A stretch of 64,000 bases of DNA from Microglena sp. YARC (lineage: Eukaryota > Chlorophyta > Chlorophyceae > Chlamydomonadales > Chlamydomonadaceae), in contig CM039462.1 in assembly GCA_022414725.1 (NCBI GenBank), forward strand, positions 174,813,492-174,877,491, written 5' to 3'. Below are positions 52,717 through 63,151 of this stretch, one piece after another; the stretch's first letter is position 1, and every line of letters begins with the position of its first letter. Both the position numbers and the translations under genes were made by a program. The notes under the pieces were generated by a model. The model worked only from the letters and a program-made list of their open reading frames with translations. It made no database searches and was not told where the DNA came from.

Positions 52717-55693
52717 GGTAGTAGCTCTGCGTGGGAGGGAAGTGGGAATCAGATAAGAAAGGATGGATGGCAGAAGAGGATATGTGCAAGGGGGCGTCGC
52801 TGAAGGTATGCGGCAGGTGGGTGATGAAACGAGGCTACTGTCTCATGCGTGGTTGATCTGCTCCACGAGCCCTGATGCTGATAAACGCGCAAGTGTTCAG
52901 GGCATGCTCGGAACATCAAATATTACATGACATCGGGACACGTGTTTGTGAGACGCGAACGGGGTGGCATGAGAGGATAATGAGGGAGGCAGTCTAGTGG
53001 AGGTGGCGCAAGGAGGTTCCAAGAAACACTCGTGGCCCGCAGTACCAACCCATCGCACTACCGTCTAGATTTCTGGCTGTGCGCGGTGGTGCTACAAATG
53101 TGACAGGAGGACAAATATCCTACATGCCATCGCTGGCGAAGTGAGCCAGACTCCAGACACGGGAGCACAATCGGTGCACGGTTTCCGACCAAGACCTCGC
53201 CGTAAACTTACGTACGATGAACGATGGGCTATCCCAGACTTCTAGAACGGCAGCCCTGTGTTTGCTTAACCTCGCGGCAGCGCTCCTGTACCGTTCGCGC
53301 TAAGCGCAGTGTAATAGGTCCTCTTATAGCTCACAGGCAAACTGCTTTGCTCCTCCGATAAACTCAGCCACGCAGTGACGCAGCAACGGGTCACGCGCGC
53401 ACACGTATCGAACAATGCGACATGAATGCTTTTGCTGGGACTTACCAAGCGATGTAGAGCTTGTGCGTGTCCTTCCTTCCTGGCGTAAGTTCAAGTTCAA
53501 GTTCTTCCTGGCGCAGCAAGGATGGTTCGATCACTCGCATGAGTGACGACAGCAATGCTACCCTGAAACAGCTATGTCTCTGAGGGGAGATGCGTAGGTA
53601 TTTATGTCCCCCAGGTTCGTCGTTGTGGTTTAGGCGCTTGCATACGAACGCATGCGGGATGTCAATGCCCCGAATGCCAGGATTTCACGGGGGGCATGCA
53701 GACTACATTTCCACGTACTTCAAATTACGCATTCGGATTTGATTTCGCGTCGAGGATTCGGAGTGACCTCGAGTGACTTCAGGCTCAGCCCCCCGCCCCC
53801 GTCCCCGGGCCCGTCCCCGTCCCGCCTTTTTTCTCGCGTCCAACCCTGCTCCCACCCCGGGACGCCATTCCTCATCCAGAAGGCGGAAACGCATTATGTT
53901 AGCGAACGATGATTTCATTTAAATGGCGTAGACAACTAGACAAGCCATGGCCGACTCAAGATAGGCCCGCTCCTCGCATCCGGGTGGATCCTCCATCCAT
54001 TCGTTAGCCAAGAAACCAAGGGCACAATCTGGACACTAAGCAAAGAAGCAAGTAATGGGGTCCTGCATGCTTCTGCCCTCGCATTGTTAGGTTCTTAAGT
54101 CGCTTCTCAGTGCTCCATCAGGTAGGGTTTTGCAGCTCCCCGAATTTCGATCCTTCATCTGTCGACATCCTTCCGCGTGACAAGACCCCCGCGGACCGAC
54201 ATCTCCCTACTAAACTTGGTTACATGGCCCCGGCCATCAATCTGGCCGCTCGCCGTCTTCCGCATAGCTTGACAACTTCGAACTTCGCCTAACCAGCAGC
54301 TGGAAAGGAATTGTTTCGTGGTTCTGGCCGCCTTAAGGGGTCTAACCGTTCGCAGAAAACAATTCAGACTCCGTCTATCATCAGTTGGTCAGATTACATG
54401 GTGTCCTGGTCTATCAGTCTCCGGGCTACTCACCGTCTGCGGGCCGAGTAAACATGGGTAGTATAAATAGTAAGGGCCCCTGCGGTGGTCGGCCCAAGGG
54501 TGTGTCCGTTGAAGTGGTTGTACGTTGTGTACTGTATGTGATTGACGCGGCAGGAAGGCAGGTTGTAGACTCTAATAGGCGCTAGGGGCAGGCAGGCAGA
54601 ATGTCAGTTAGACGCGACGATAGAGCCCGTTTGCTTGAAGATGCCAATTCTGCCAATAGCTTCCGTCTTGCTTGGCTGAAATACCGTTGGCTCTCCTCGT
54701 GTGGCGACGGCAACAGTCACGTGTTGGTTATATTGTTTTACCACCTTCGCACCCTGACGGACCCAATCCAACTGACTTCCTGATCATTCATACCGACTGT
54801 TCGCCCATCTCCAAGCGGAATTCCAACCGTTACAACAGGCTTTATAACTAACAGTCGCATTCGCCAACCGATTCTAAGTGATTTCGACCATCCCAACCGA
54901 CTTCTCGAGGGTTTCGCTAATTAACCGACTTTTCTCAGTACAAATCAAATTTCTCAGTACATATCGCAGCAACCTTAACTGACTTTCCAACCATTCCAAC
55001 CGACAGTTGCCCAATTTCGGCTGAATGTTTAACCGTTCTAACATGCAACATAACTAACAATCTAATTACCACCCGCTTTTTCTGGGAATTTCGACCATTG
55101 TCGACCATGTCGGTTAATTAACCACCATTACGACCAATTTCTCAGTTCCTATCGCATTGGTCAGCAGCCTACGGGCCGACCAATGGCCGACCAATATAAG
55201 GGTGCCCTGGCGGGTCCCCTGGAGGTCGGCCCAGGGGGTGGGGCTAGGTACACGATGGCTTCTGGGTTTGTAGTTCAGTTGTCTTTAATTGTTGCATTTG
55301 ATGTTTCATGTTGAAATATATGGCAAAGATATCCACGTGGGTATGCCAAGGTGAAACGACAAGCAGCGAGAAACATTTGTTAATTGCAATTGCCAACAAC
55401 TTGATTGTTTGAAAGATCAATCGTCGATTGTAACCCATTGTTCACTATGGTACACGCAGTATCATTTTGAGAGAATAAAGAGTTTGCTACTGGGGAATAT
55501 GTTTGATAGGTAGAGAGAATTGGATAGGGAAGACGACCATTCATGGTGATTCAGTCCATGGTATATTATATGCCATTCAAGTTGTCATGTTATGTTTTAT
55601 GTCTTGGCTTGGCATCCAATGTTAGGCTTGTACTTGTAGAACTTGTAGAACTGTGAGAGAGCCTTCATGTGTATGTCATTTATTGTAGCAGAT
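52717..55693. other. Collagen 5' flank and intergenic DNA
   Basis: No gene supported. The collagen promoter should start at 52,717, but no canonical TATA box is obvious. At 54,410-54,470 a cagtctccgggctactcaccgtctgcggg block resembles 63,232-63,280. From about 54,800 to 55,150 degenerate caaccgactttt/ccaaccgtt units recur. Two blocks (54,475-54,515 and 55,195-55,235) share a ggtcggcccaggg-like core. Confidence 0.4.
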
Positions 55694-55838
55694 GTGTTAC
55701 ATTACATTACATGTTAAAGTCTACTTGACACCGCGAGGGTGTATGAGACTCAGTGCTTCAAACAAAAGGAAAAAGCACCCACAAAGCAAAAAAAACATTA
55801 CATCAGGGGGGTGTCGAGGATAAACAAACCAAACTCAG
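55694..55838 (-). mobile_element. 5'-truncated LINE tail
   Basis: Reverse complement of the 3' end of the LINE at 60,767-63,092. It has the same ggtttgtt(t/c)atcctcgacac, tttgctttgtgggtgc and ctcatacaccctcgcggtgtc blocks, ending in the same TAATG repeats (here seen as attacattacatg). Only about 145 bp remain, typical of abortive target-primed reverse transcription. Confidence 0.85.
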
Positions 55839-56394
55839 GGGTGTGAATGCAGTTGAGGCGGCTACCTTCTTTCTTCTGTTGTTTCTGGTGGATGTGGAAC
55901 ATGAGAGTGTCGACGATGAGATTTTGTTAGTCAGCTGTTTTGTTGGACATGCTCCAGGTCCCTAGATTGAGTCCACAGGACAGGAGGGAGCCGACAAATG
56001 AAAACACCGCGCCTAAAGTCCGCAACCCTCACCTGAGATCCGTTCGAGAAGAAGTGCCCTCTGAGAGTCGGACACGGGACGCTTATATGTTAGGGAAGTC
56101 ACTTTGACCGGCTATTTTGAGCGTTTTTTCCTTCAAAAATCTGGATAATATGGAATTTTTGAGAAATTGATAATCGGGAGAAATCGAGTAAGTATCGGAC
56201 ACGTCTAAGCTCCCTGGGGGGGCGACCAATGCTACTGCCCCCACACATCTGAGGACAGAAGGTAACCACACGGGTAAGGACAGATTCAAGACATGTGAAG
56301 TTGTGAACACTGAAGGTCCAGGTCTGTCCAGGTCCGTCTACCGTATCAACTGCTGCCGGAAGACGGCGGGTGGTTTCTCGAGTCCAACATTAGG
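55839..56394. other. Intergenic, no gene seen
   Basis: No recognisable feature lies between the truncated LINE tail and the left flank of the Copia element. Confidence 0.4.
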
Positions 56395-56399
56395 GCGGT

Positions 56400-56729
56400 T
56401 ATCAGCTTTAATACACTCCGTGGAGTGGACAGAGATGAAAGCAGCGGAACAGACGCGCCAATCTATACACGGAGACGAGAATAACATTACAAGCACAGGA
56501 GACCCATTAAGGACACCAGCGGTGGGAGAGGCGGATGCCTGTAACCTGACTAGAACCTAAGCCAGGAATCTTAAGCCGGGCACAGGCAATACAGAGCGTG
56601 TCAGTGAGAGACCGGTGACGCAGCCAACAGGAAGCTGTCACAGTACTGTCAGGACCGATAGTTCTAAGGGAGTACACAAGGAGTCACCAAGACATAAAAC
56701 AAGTGAGAGCACCGCTATTCATGCTGATA
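56400..56729 (-). repeat. Left (3') LTR
   Basis: 330 bp. Compared with the right LTR after removing the LINE and its 5-bp duplication, I see only two differences (one at gatgAaagc/gatgCaagc, one at gtcaCcaag/gtcaAcaag). This uninterrupted LTR shows the empty site of the LINE insertion. Confidence 0.9.
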
Positions 56730-58832
56730 CTCCACCTATGACGCAGGTGACATACAATACTAGTACTCCACCTATGGCACTGGGGACATAGAACCATAAA
56801 CAGGTAGCAAACAAAAATTATTAAGGAACGGCGGAAAAACAGGAAACCAGAAGAAAGCCTTGTCTAAAATATAAGGATGAGAAAGGATGAACCAAAAACC
56901 ACTGTAGTACTCCGAAAATGTAGCAGCAAAAAACTTGGGTCATACCGAGCTGAGCTGAGACCAAAAATGGAAATGTAACTATCCATGGTAAGCGCAAAAA
57001 TACTATTCATCCAGAATAGTAGGCACCAAACCAGAAAATCACAGGGAGGCCAAACAGAAATCAATCCTAATACCAAAGGAAGGGGAACAACGGTGACTAA
57101 AAGAACCGAGAACTTAACCTAAAGAGAAGACTGAAAAAATCGTGTGAGAGCAGCACACGAGAGAATCAAAGCCTAAAGGACGCAAACAAGAGGACGCAGA
57201 CAAGGGGACACTAAAGTCTACTACGGAAAAAGAAAGTCGATGGAAAAATCCACTACCTTAAAAACTATTCTTAGCATAGAATTCATGACTAGGTTGGGAT
57301 GAAAAAACCATGAGGAACTGGTTTCTTACTCAAAGATGGAAGTAAGAAAATTTATGAAAGTTAATTATCATAAATCCCCAGCTACGGCACTAACCAAAAA
57401 CAGTCTAGGAGGTGGGTATCGCACCGCAAAGAACTCGTGCACTCAAGACAAACCAAGCGCCTAACCACAAGCAAACCAAACCTGCAGCAACTGAAAAAAT
57501 CCAAAGGATGCAAAGTTAAATTTCAAGAAACTTGTAACCAACAAAGGAAACACAGTTCAATGATCAATAGAAGGTAAGATGTACAACCATAGTACATAAA
57601 ACTTATTGTCCACTTGAAAAATAGGAAACGCAGAAAAAAGGACTTCAAAGAATTTACTGCAAAGGAAGGAATGAAAGGGCGCTTGAAATACACTCGGAAG
57701 AACAAGAAAGAGGTGAGCGGCGGTACATCTGCAAGTACAACTGCAAGTACATCTGCAAGTACAACTGCAAGATGACCCAGCCCACCAAATTACAGTAAAA
57801 TCCAAAGGGAAATAACTACTACACTCCACAAAAAGTTCTAATCACTTGAGGGGCTGGTGATCTAAAAACAGTGTGGAGTAAAAAGAAATAGCTAATCTAT
57901 GATGAGCTCCACCGAATGAACCATCTGCCTATGGAACTAAGAGTCAGAAACCATCAAGACGCTATAACGGTGGTCTGAATTAATTACCACCTTCCACCAA
58001 AACCAAGAAAGACAGCCGAAAGGAAGCTGCCTAAACAAAGCGTCGTAACGCTCCACCAATCTAGACTACCCTAGAAGTCAGTCTAGGAGGTGCTGAGGAA
58101 TAGGCACCCACACATAGGGCCATGTTAACCTACGTCTAAGAACCATCAGCACCATCAATTTGACAGCCCCAAGGGGGCTAGCAGGTAGTACAACCCCCAG
58201 GACAGGCTGAGCACTGCCTGCAGGGTCGGCATTCTTTGCCTCTAAATCAATGAATCCTGGGTTGACTGTAACACCCCAGCCATACGCAGTATCAGAGCCA
58301 GACTAGTGTTCAAGATCATCACTCACTCCACGTGACGGCTAAATCATCGCAATGCCTTGTCCGGTATAAACCACCAGGGACGACAGGAGGCGAAGGGATC
58401 AACAACGCCTGAAGCCATCCGAACAGGTGGACGGGGGGTGGCGACTATTAGACAGTGGACCTATATCAGGCACCACTATGACCTGAGGCTGTCCTAATCC
58501 TAGAGCTTCGCCGACGGAATGTGGCGCAGAGGAGGGCCTGGCAACCCCCTGAGATTCGGCTAAATTAAAATTCGGAAATACAACTCCCACCCGCCCTAAA
58601 ACTTCACACACAATACAGCATGATCAGTCCCTGACCTGGGATGCAATCTGGATACACCCCACCCAGGACAGCCATCAACAATTGGGGTTGCTAAAGGGCG
58701 TAGGGAATTACCGGCGACACGTAACATATCACCGTTTGATGACAGGAGGGATGCAAGCGGGCACGGGGACCCATACTAATGGGAGAGCCCAGGAAGACAG
58801 TCTAGACTTAACTGGATATAGAGAGTACATCA
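56730..58832 (-). other. Copia interior, unrecognised part
   Basis: AT-rich with only short frames. No RT (DD motif) or RNase H is recognised. A minus frame at 58,399-58,611 may be the integrase-RT linker, but nothing supports this beyond position. Confidence 0.35.
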
Positions 58833-59300
58833 CTACTCTCTACTACCTGGCGCAACATCGGAAACCCAAATATAATAAACCTTACTCACCAGGGAATACC
58901 CAACCAGTCTACCAAATAACGCCCTTTCGACTAGCTTGTTACGCAATATCCCATTTACTTCAAACGAGCAATGGCAACTATACACTCGTAACAACGACAC
59001 ATCAGGTAGAACCCCAAAGAACAACTCGTATAGAGTCTTGTCACCCTGATTGGGCAGCCGGTTACGTAGGTAACAAGCACTGAGGAAGGCATAGGGCCAG
59101 AAAGACTTAGCTAGCCTAGACTCCAAGTGGATACTCCTAGCTATGTTCTGCAAGACCCCATTGTACCTCTCCACAGTCGCGTTCTGCTGAGCAGTGTATA
59201 CCATCAATAATTCATGCACAGCACCAACCGATCTCAACCATTACTCGATACCACTTAACTAAAAAATCCTAAGCCCTATCAGAACTCAAACACTTGAGCA
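58833..59300 (-). pseudogene. Copia integrase core fragment
   Basis: Frame 58,833-59,237 reads VGAVHELLMVYTAQQNATVE, FWPYAFLSACYLRNRLPNQG, TLYELFFGVLPDVSLLRVYS and FGRLVGYS. These are the conserved C-terminal half of Ty1/Copia integrase (yTpQQNG..ER; FW..A...a.Y..NR.P; P.E...G..P). Upstream, in another frame (about 59,240-59,300), CLSSDRA and DFLVKWY correspond to the SDNGGEF aspartate block. The catalytic Glu of ATVER is present. At least one frameshift and one stop. Confidence 0.85.
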
Positions 59301-60485
59301 CAAAACCCATGTAGCTAAGGCATACACCTAAGGAGGGCACCCAGGGGAAGGACCAGGGGCACGGGAAGACAAAGAACGCGACCTCTGTCGAACCACGGAA
59401 CGCACGCAGGGGTCCCAAGGATCCTAAGAGAGAAAAAAAATATCCATATCATATCATATCATATCATGCCAAAGAACCTCCACGGCCGCTGGACTAGCGC
59501 TGGACTAGTCCACTTCTGTAGCATGGGCGAAGTCCGGCGAAGTCCGGCGCTGCGAGACCTGAGATCACAGAAGGTGGGGAAGCGTTAGGGCGAAGTCGAG
59601 ATTTGAGGTATGGGAAAAAGGAGACGAGGATGAAAGTGCAGCAAGTCGCACCTGGTGCAGAAAATCGCACCAATGGCAGAAAATCGCAAATCGCAAGGGC
59701 AGAATTCGAAAATTTATCGCTAGGATGCGAAGAGCAGAGCCGAGGCATGTAAAGGTCCTAATATCCCGCCGTCGATGATCAGTCAATCCCAAGTCCCCCC
59801 CTCAAACGCTCGACTCACCCGGTTGGGGGGTAGAGGGAGCAGCACCCGTAGTGGTGCTGACCATACCCCCCTGCTTCCTACCACCTCCAGAATCTCCAGA
59901 CGCGTAGGTCGTTCTCCTCTGGCGAACCCTACGGCAGTGCCGGCGATCCGCCAGCTTGATCGAAAAAATTCTCCAGAAGGTAGCACAGAGCCACTAGAGC
60001 GCAAGCTCATGCCAGTAGCCGACCGTCGGCAGGGCAGAGCAAAGGGGGCACAGACGACGTAGACATCAGCAGGGAGCTTGGTCGGCTTGGCAACCTCCGG
60101 TATGCAGGCAGAGCCGCAAACACCGGAGAAATGGTAGCGACGTCAAGGACGCGAGCAGACGAAGACGGGGAACCTCCACCGATGTCCAGGCTAGTTGCCG
60201 ACTTGAGTCTGCACGTCACAGTCATCTACGACAGACGGGAGGAGGCGACAGACGGCAGGGGAGGAAAAAGAAGGGAAGATGGAGGAATGATTGGGGGGGG
60301 GTACTTCCACGATGGCGGAAGGATCCTCCTCTCCGGCAGCAAAGGCCGCTGGCGCGCAATCGTCTAGCCAATTTGTCGTCATGTCAGGACTTCGGAACTT
60401 CCAGAATGAAGCTCGTTGAAGCCAAGTAGAGGACGACGCATAAGATGCATTGCAAAGCAGTGGTACCATGAGAAGCCCGATAACC
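59301..60485 (-). other. Copia interior, gag-side region
   Basis: Expected to hold gag and protease in this orientation, but the open frames (59,494-59,748; 59,783-60,010; 60,191-60,469) show no recognisable zinc knuckle or DTG/DSG protease motif. It is uncertain whether they are remnants. Confidence 0.35.
60464..60485 (-). promoter_or_regulatory. Candidate primer-binding site
   Basis: Directly internal to the 5' LTR, the minus strand reads GGTTATCGGGCTTCTCATGG. This resembles the GGTTATGGGCCC internal-tRNA (half-tRNA initiator Met) primer site used by Copia. Position is exact; sequence match is partial. Confidence 0.4.
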
Positions 60486-60766
60486 TATCAGCTTTAATAC
60501 ACTCCGTGGAGTGGACAGAGATGCAAGCAGCGGAACAGACGCGCCAATCTATACACGGAGACGAGAATAACATTACAAGCACAGGAGACCCATTAAGGAC
60601 ACCAGCGGTGGGAGAGGCGGATGCCTGTAACCTGACTAGAACCTAAGCCAGGAATCTTAAGCCGGGCACAGGCAATACAGAGCGTGTCAGTGAGAGACCG
60701 GTGACGCAGCCAACAGGAAGCTGTCACAGTACTGTCAGGACCGATAGTTCTAAGGGAGTACACAAG

Positions 60767-63092
60767 GTATCTACATATACATATATAGAGTACATATGGT
60801 ATCCCTGCAGAATGGTACAGAATTGCTTCCCATGAGGCCAACTCCCGATTTGTACAAGCTATGACTAACCTGTTTAATCTCATCTGGAAGACTTCTTACC
60901 CCAGCCAATGGGCTGCAGCTGCCTTGGTACCCGTACCCAAATCCAAAGGCAGTGTGTATGACAAGGACAACTATCGAGGTCTTGCGGTGAGCAACTCCAT
61001 AGGAAAGATCTTCTCCCTTTGCATGCTACGTAGACTAGATGATTGGTCAGAAGAATTCAACCTCAGAGCCGCTGGCCAATATGGATTTAGAAGTGGTAGG
61101 GGTACTGCAGATGCATCATTCATTCTTAACCATATTGTAGATAAATATAGAGAAAAGAAAAAACCACTCTTTGTGGCTTTTGTTGATTTCAAGAAGGCTT
61201 ATGATTGGGTCAACAGAGACTTGCTATGGGATTGCTTAGCAAGGCTAGGAGTCAAGGACCCCTATCTCAGTATTCTGAAGTCCATGTATAATCATGTTGT
61301 TTTCCAAGTTCGCCTACATGGGGACATTGGATCCTCCTTTCCATCCCTTGTAGGAGTTAAACAAGGAGACCCCCTATCCCCACTCCTATTCGGTCTGTTC
61401 ATTGATAGAATTGAATCGTTCCTCCAATCCAAGCTCCCAAATGTAGGGGCTGAGCTTAGGGGAAAGATTCTGCAACTGTTACTTTATGCTGATGACCTAG
61501 CTATAATGGCAGAATCCCCGGCAGATATGCAAGCGATGCTTGACTGCCTGAGAGATTTCTGCGAGGCTACTAAGATGGCTGTGAATATAAAGAAAACTGA
61601 GATTGTCGTTTTCAACAAACAATTCTGTGATGAGGCCCGCATGGATCCTGATTACAAATTTGTCTATGATGGAGCACAACTTTCTACAAAGTTATCTTTT
61701 ATCTACTTGGGATCCCTCTTTGTGGATGGTGACTCAAGCAATCGTGCAAAAGCTGCTTTTTCTAGGATGCTCACTAAGGCCCAAAAGGCACACCACATGC
61801 TTCGTAGGCGATGCCATACTATGGAGATATACAATATTGATATTCTCACCCACCTGTTTGATTCTCTTGTACAACCTATCCTGAATTTTGGCTGTGAGGT
61901 GTGGGCTCCTTCTATTCTGAACAACACACTTATCTCAAATGACCATGCTTGTGAGAAATGGCATAGAGGTATACTTAAACAAATGTTGGGTGTTTGCCAA
62001 TCTACTACATCTAATATTATCATGGAAGAGCTGGGTAGAACCCCGTTGTGTTTTGCTTGGCTTAAACAAGCTTTGCGCTTCTGGAACAAGACCATACATA
62101 AAGAACCTGAGGATCTCATTAGAATGGCTCTTGAGGAATCTTTTGACTCCAACACTGGCTGGGTTCATGACTTGCGTTGTGCTCTCCACAAGCTAGGATC
62201 CAGTAAAAACATCAACATTTTGGAGGCTGTCGATGTCGAAGGTATTATGTCTGAAGTTTTTGAGTCATGGAGGTTTAAGTACCCAAGTGACACCAATGCA
62301 GTTAGAGACATCCCTGATGAGAGAAGGGTTGGCTTTAAACGCCTCCGATACCAAAAATGGTTCGCAGCCAACAGCAATGATGAGAATGGCTTGATTCCCT
62401 TTACATCCGCCTTACATAAGCAGGATCAGATTCGTTCTATAGCACAGTTTAGAATGGGTTCCCATTGGCTGAACACAGAAAGAATGAGGGTGGTAGATAG
62501 AGCACACATCCCTCGCTCAATGAGACACTGTCAAATGTGTGGGTTCCAAAAAACTGAGGATGAAATGCATATGTTTGAGTGCCCTTTTTATAATGATATT
62601 CGCCTCCGCTACCAGAATCTGTTTACAGATATTTATAGGCATGTCCATGAGGATACCGACTTAACCGTATGGAATGTGGAATTCTGCGATTCCACATTCA
62701 GAACCTTTATGAATGGAAATGGCACTAAGTCTTTTTGGAGCAACCTAGCCGACTATCTTTCTACTTGTAGAAGAGCAAGACAGGAAGCCCTGGACTGCTT
62801 AGTGGCACCGTAATTTATTATCCCTTTTTTTTCTTCTTGAGACTTCTCATTTGTTAGCTTCTTACCTCCGCCACTGTAAGTGGTTGAGATCTGGGTCCTG
62901 CTCTAAGGGGTTTAATACCTACGCCACCAAAACGGTGGTTGGGAGTTTGGTTTGTTTGTCCTCGACACACCCCTGATGTAATGGGGTTTTTTGCTTTGTG
63001 GGTGCTTTTTCTTTTTGTTTAAAGCACAGAGTCTCATACACCCTCGCGGTGTCAAGTAGACTTTAACATGTAATGTAATGTAATGTAATGTA
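60767..63092 (+). mobile_element. 5'-truncated LINE inserted in the Copia LTR
   Basis: Flanked by the 5-bp duplication ACAAG (60,762-60,766 and 63,093-63,097). The empty site is visible in the left LTR at 56,675-56,690. It begins inside the RT region and ends with a TAATG repeat tail preceded by about 270 bp of 3' UTR. The same 3' end occurs at 55,694-55,838. Confidence 0.9.
60861..62813 (+). CDS. LINE reverse transcriptase and C-terminal finger, 650 codons, N-truncated
   Basis: RT motifs: ALVPVPKSKGS (21-31), FRSGRGTADA (76-85), FVDFKKAYDWVN (107-118, first catalytic Asp), GVKQGDPLSPLLFG (165-178) and LLLYADDLAIM (206-216, catalytic DD). A long connection region follows, and then, near residue 560, a CQMCG...EMHMFECPFY Cys/His finger typical of LINE C termini. 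The frame continues upstream of the ATG at 60,861 with IPAEWYRIASHEANSRF, so the ATG is internal and the N-terminal part, including the endonuclease, was lost at insertion. It has no internal stops, which suggests recent insertion. Confidence 0.9.
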   Translation: MTNLFNLIWKTSYPSQWAAAALVPVPKSKGSVYDKDNYRGLAVSNSIGKIFSLCMLRRLDDWSEEFNLRAAGQYGFRSGRGTADASFILNHIVDKYREKKKPLFVAFVDFKKAYDWVNRDLLWDCLARLGVKDPYLSILKSMYNHVVFQVRLHGDIGSSFPSLVGVKQGDPLSPLLFGLFIDRIESFLQSKLPNVGAELRGKILQLLLYADDLAIMAESPADMQAMLDCLRDFCEATKMAVNIKKTEIVVFNKQFCDEARMDPDYKFVYDGAQLSTKLSFIYLGSLFVDGDSSNRAKAAFSRMLTKAQKAHHMLRRRCHTMEIYNIDILTHLFDSLVQPILNFGCEVWAPSILNNTLISNDHACEKWHRGILKQMLGVCQSTTSNIIMEELGRTPLCFAWLKQALRFWNKTIHKEPEDLIRMALEESFDSNTGWVHDLRCALHKLGSSKNINILEAVDVEGIMSEVFESWRFKYPSDTNAVRDIPDERRVGFKRLRYQKWFAANSNDENGLIPFTSALHKQDQIRSIAQFRMGSHWLNTERMRVVDRAHIPRSMRHCQMCGFQKTEDEMHMFECPFYNDIRLRYQNLFTDIYRHVHEDTDLTVWNVEFCDSTFRTFMNGNGTKSFWSNLADYLSTCRRARQEALDCLVAP

Positions 63093-63151
63093 ACAAGGAG
63101 TCAACAAGACATAAAACAAGTGAGAGCACCGCTATTCATGCTGATAGCGGT

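Larger units (their letters stand above)
56400..63146 (-). mobile_element. Copia-type LTR retrotransposon, degenerate, with a LINE in its right LTR
   Basis: Two 330-bp LTRs flank a 3.76-kb interior. A perfect 5-bp target duplication, GCGGT, lies at 56,395-56,399 and 63,147-63,151. LTR ends are TATCAGC...GCTGATA, inverted but not the usual TG..CA. The orientation is minus, from the integrase fragment, so the right LTR is the 5' LTR. Only integrase is recognisable; the expected RT/RNase H interval (56,730-58,800) shows no motif, so the copy is non-autonomous or badly decayed. Confidence 0.82.
60486..63146 (-). repeat. Right (5') LTR, interrupted
   Basis: Parts 60,486-60,766 and 63,098-63,146 sum to 330 bp, exactly the length of the left LTR. 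Between them lie the LINE (60,767-63,092) and the second copy of ACAAG (63,093-63,097). Confidence 0.9.

Noticed and set aside
58682..59083. Plus-strand 133-codon ORF at 58.7-59.1 kb
   Set aside because: The opposite strand encodes clear Copia integrase motifs over the same interval.
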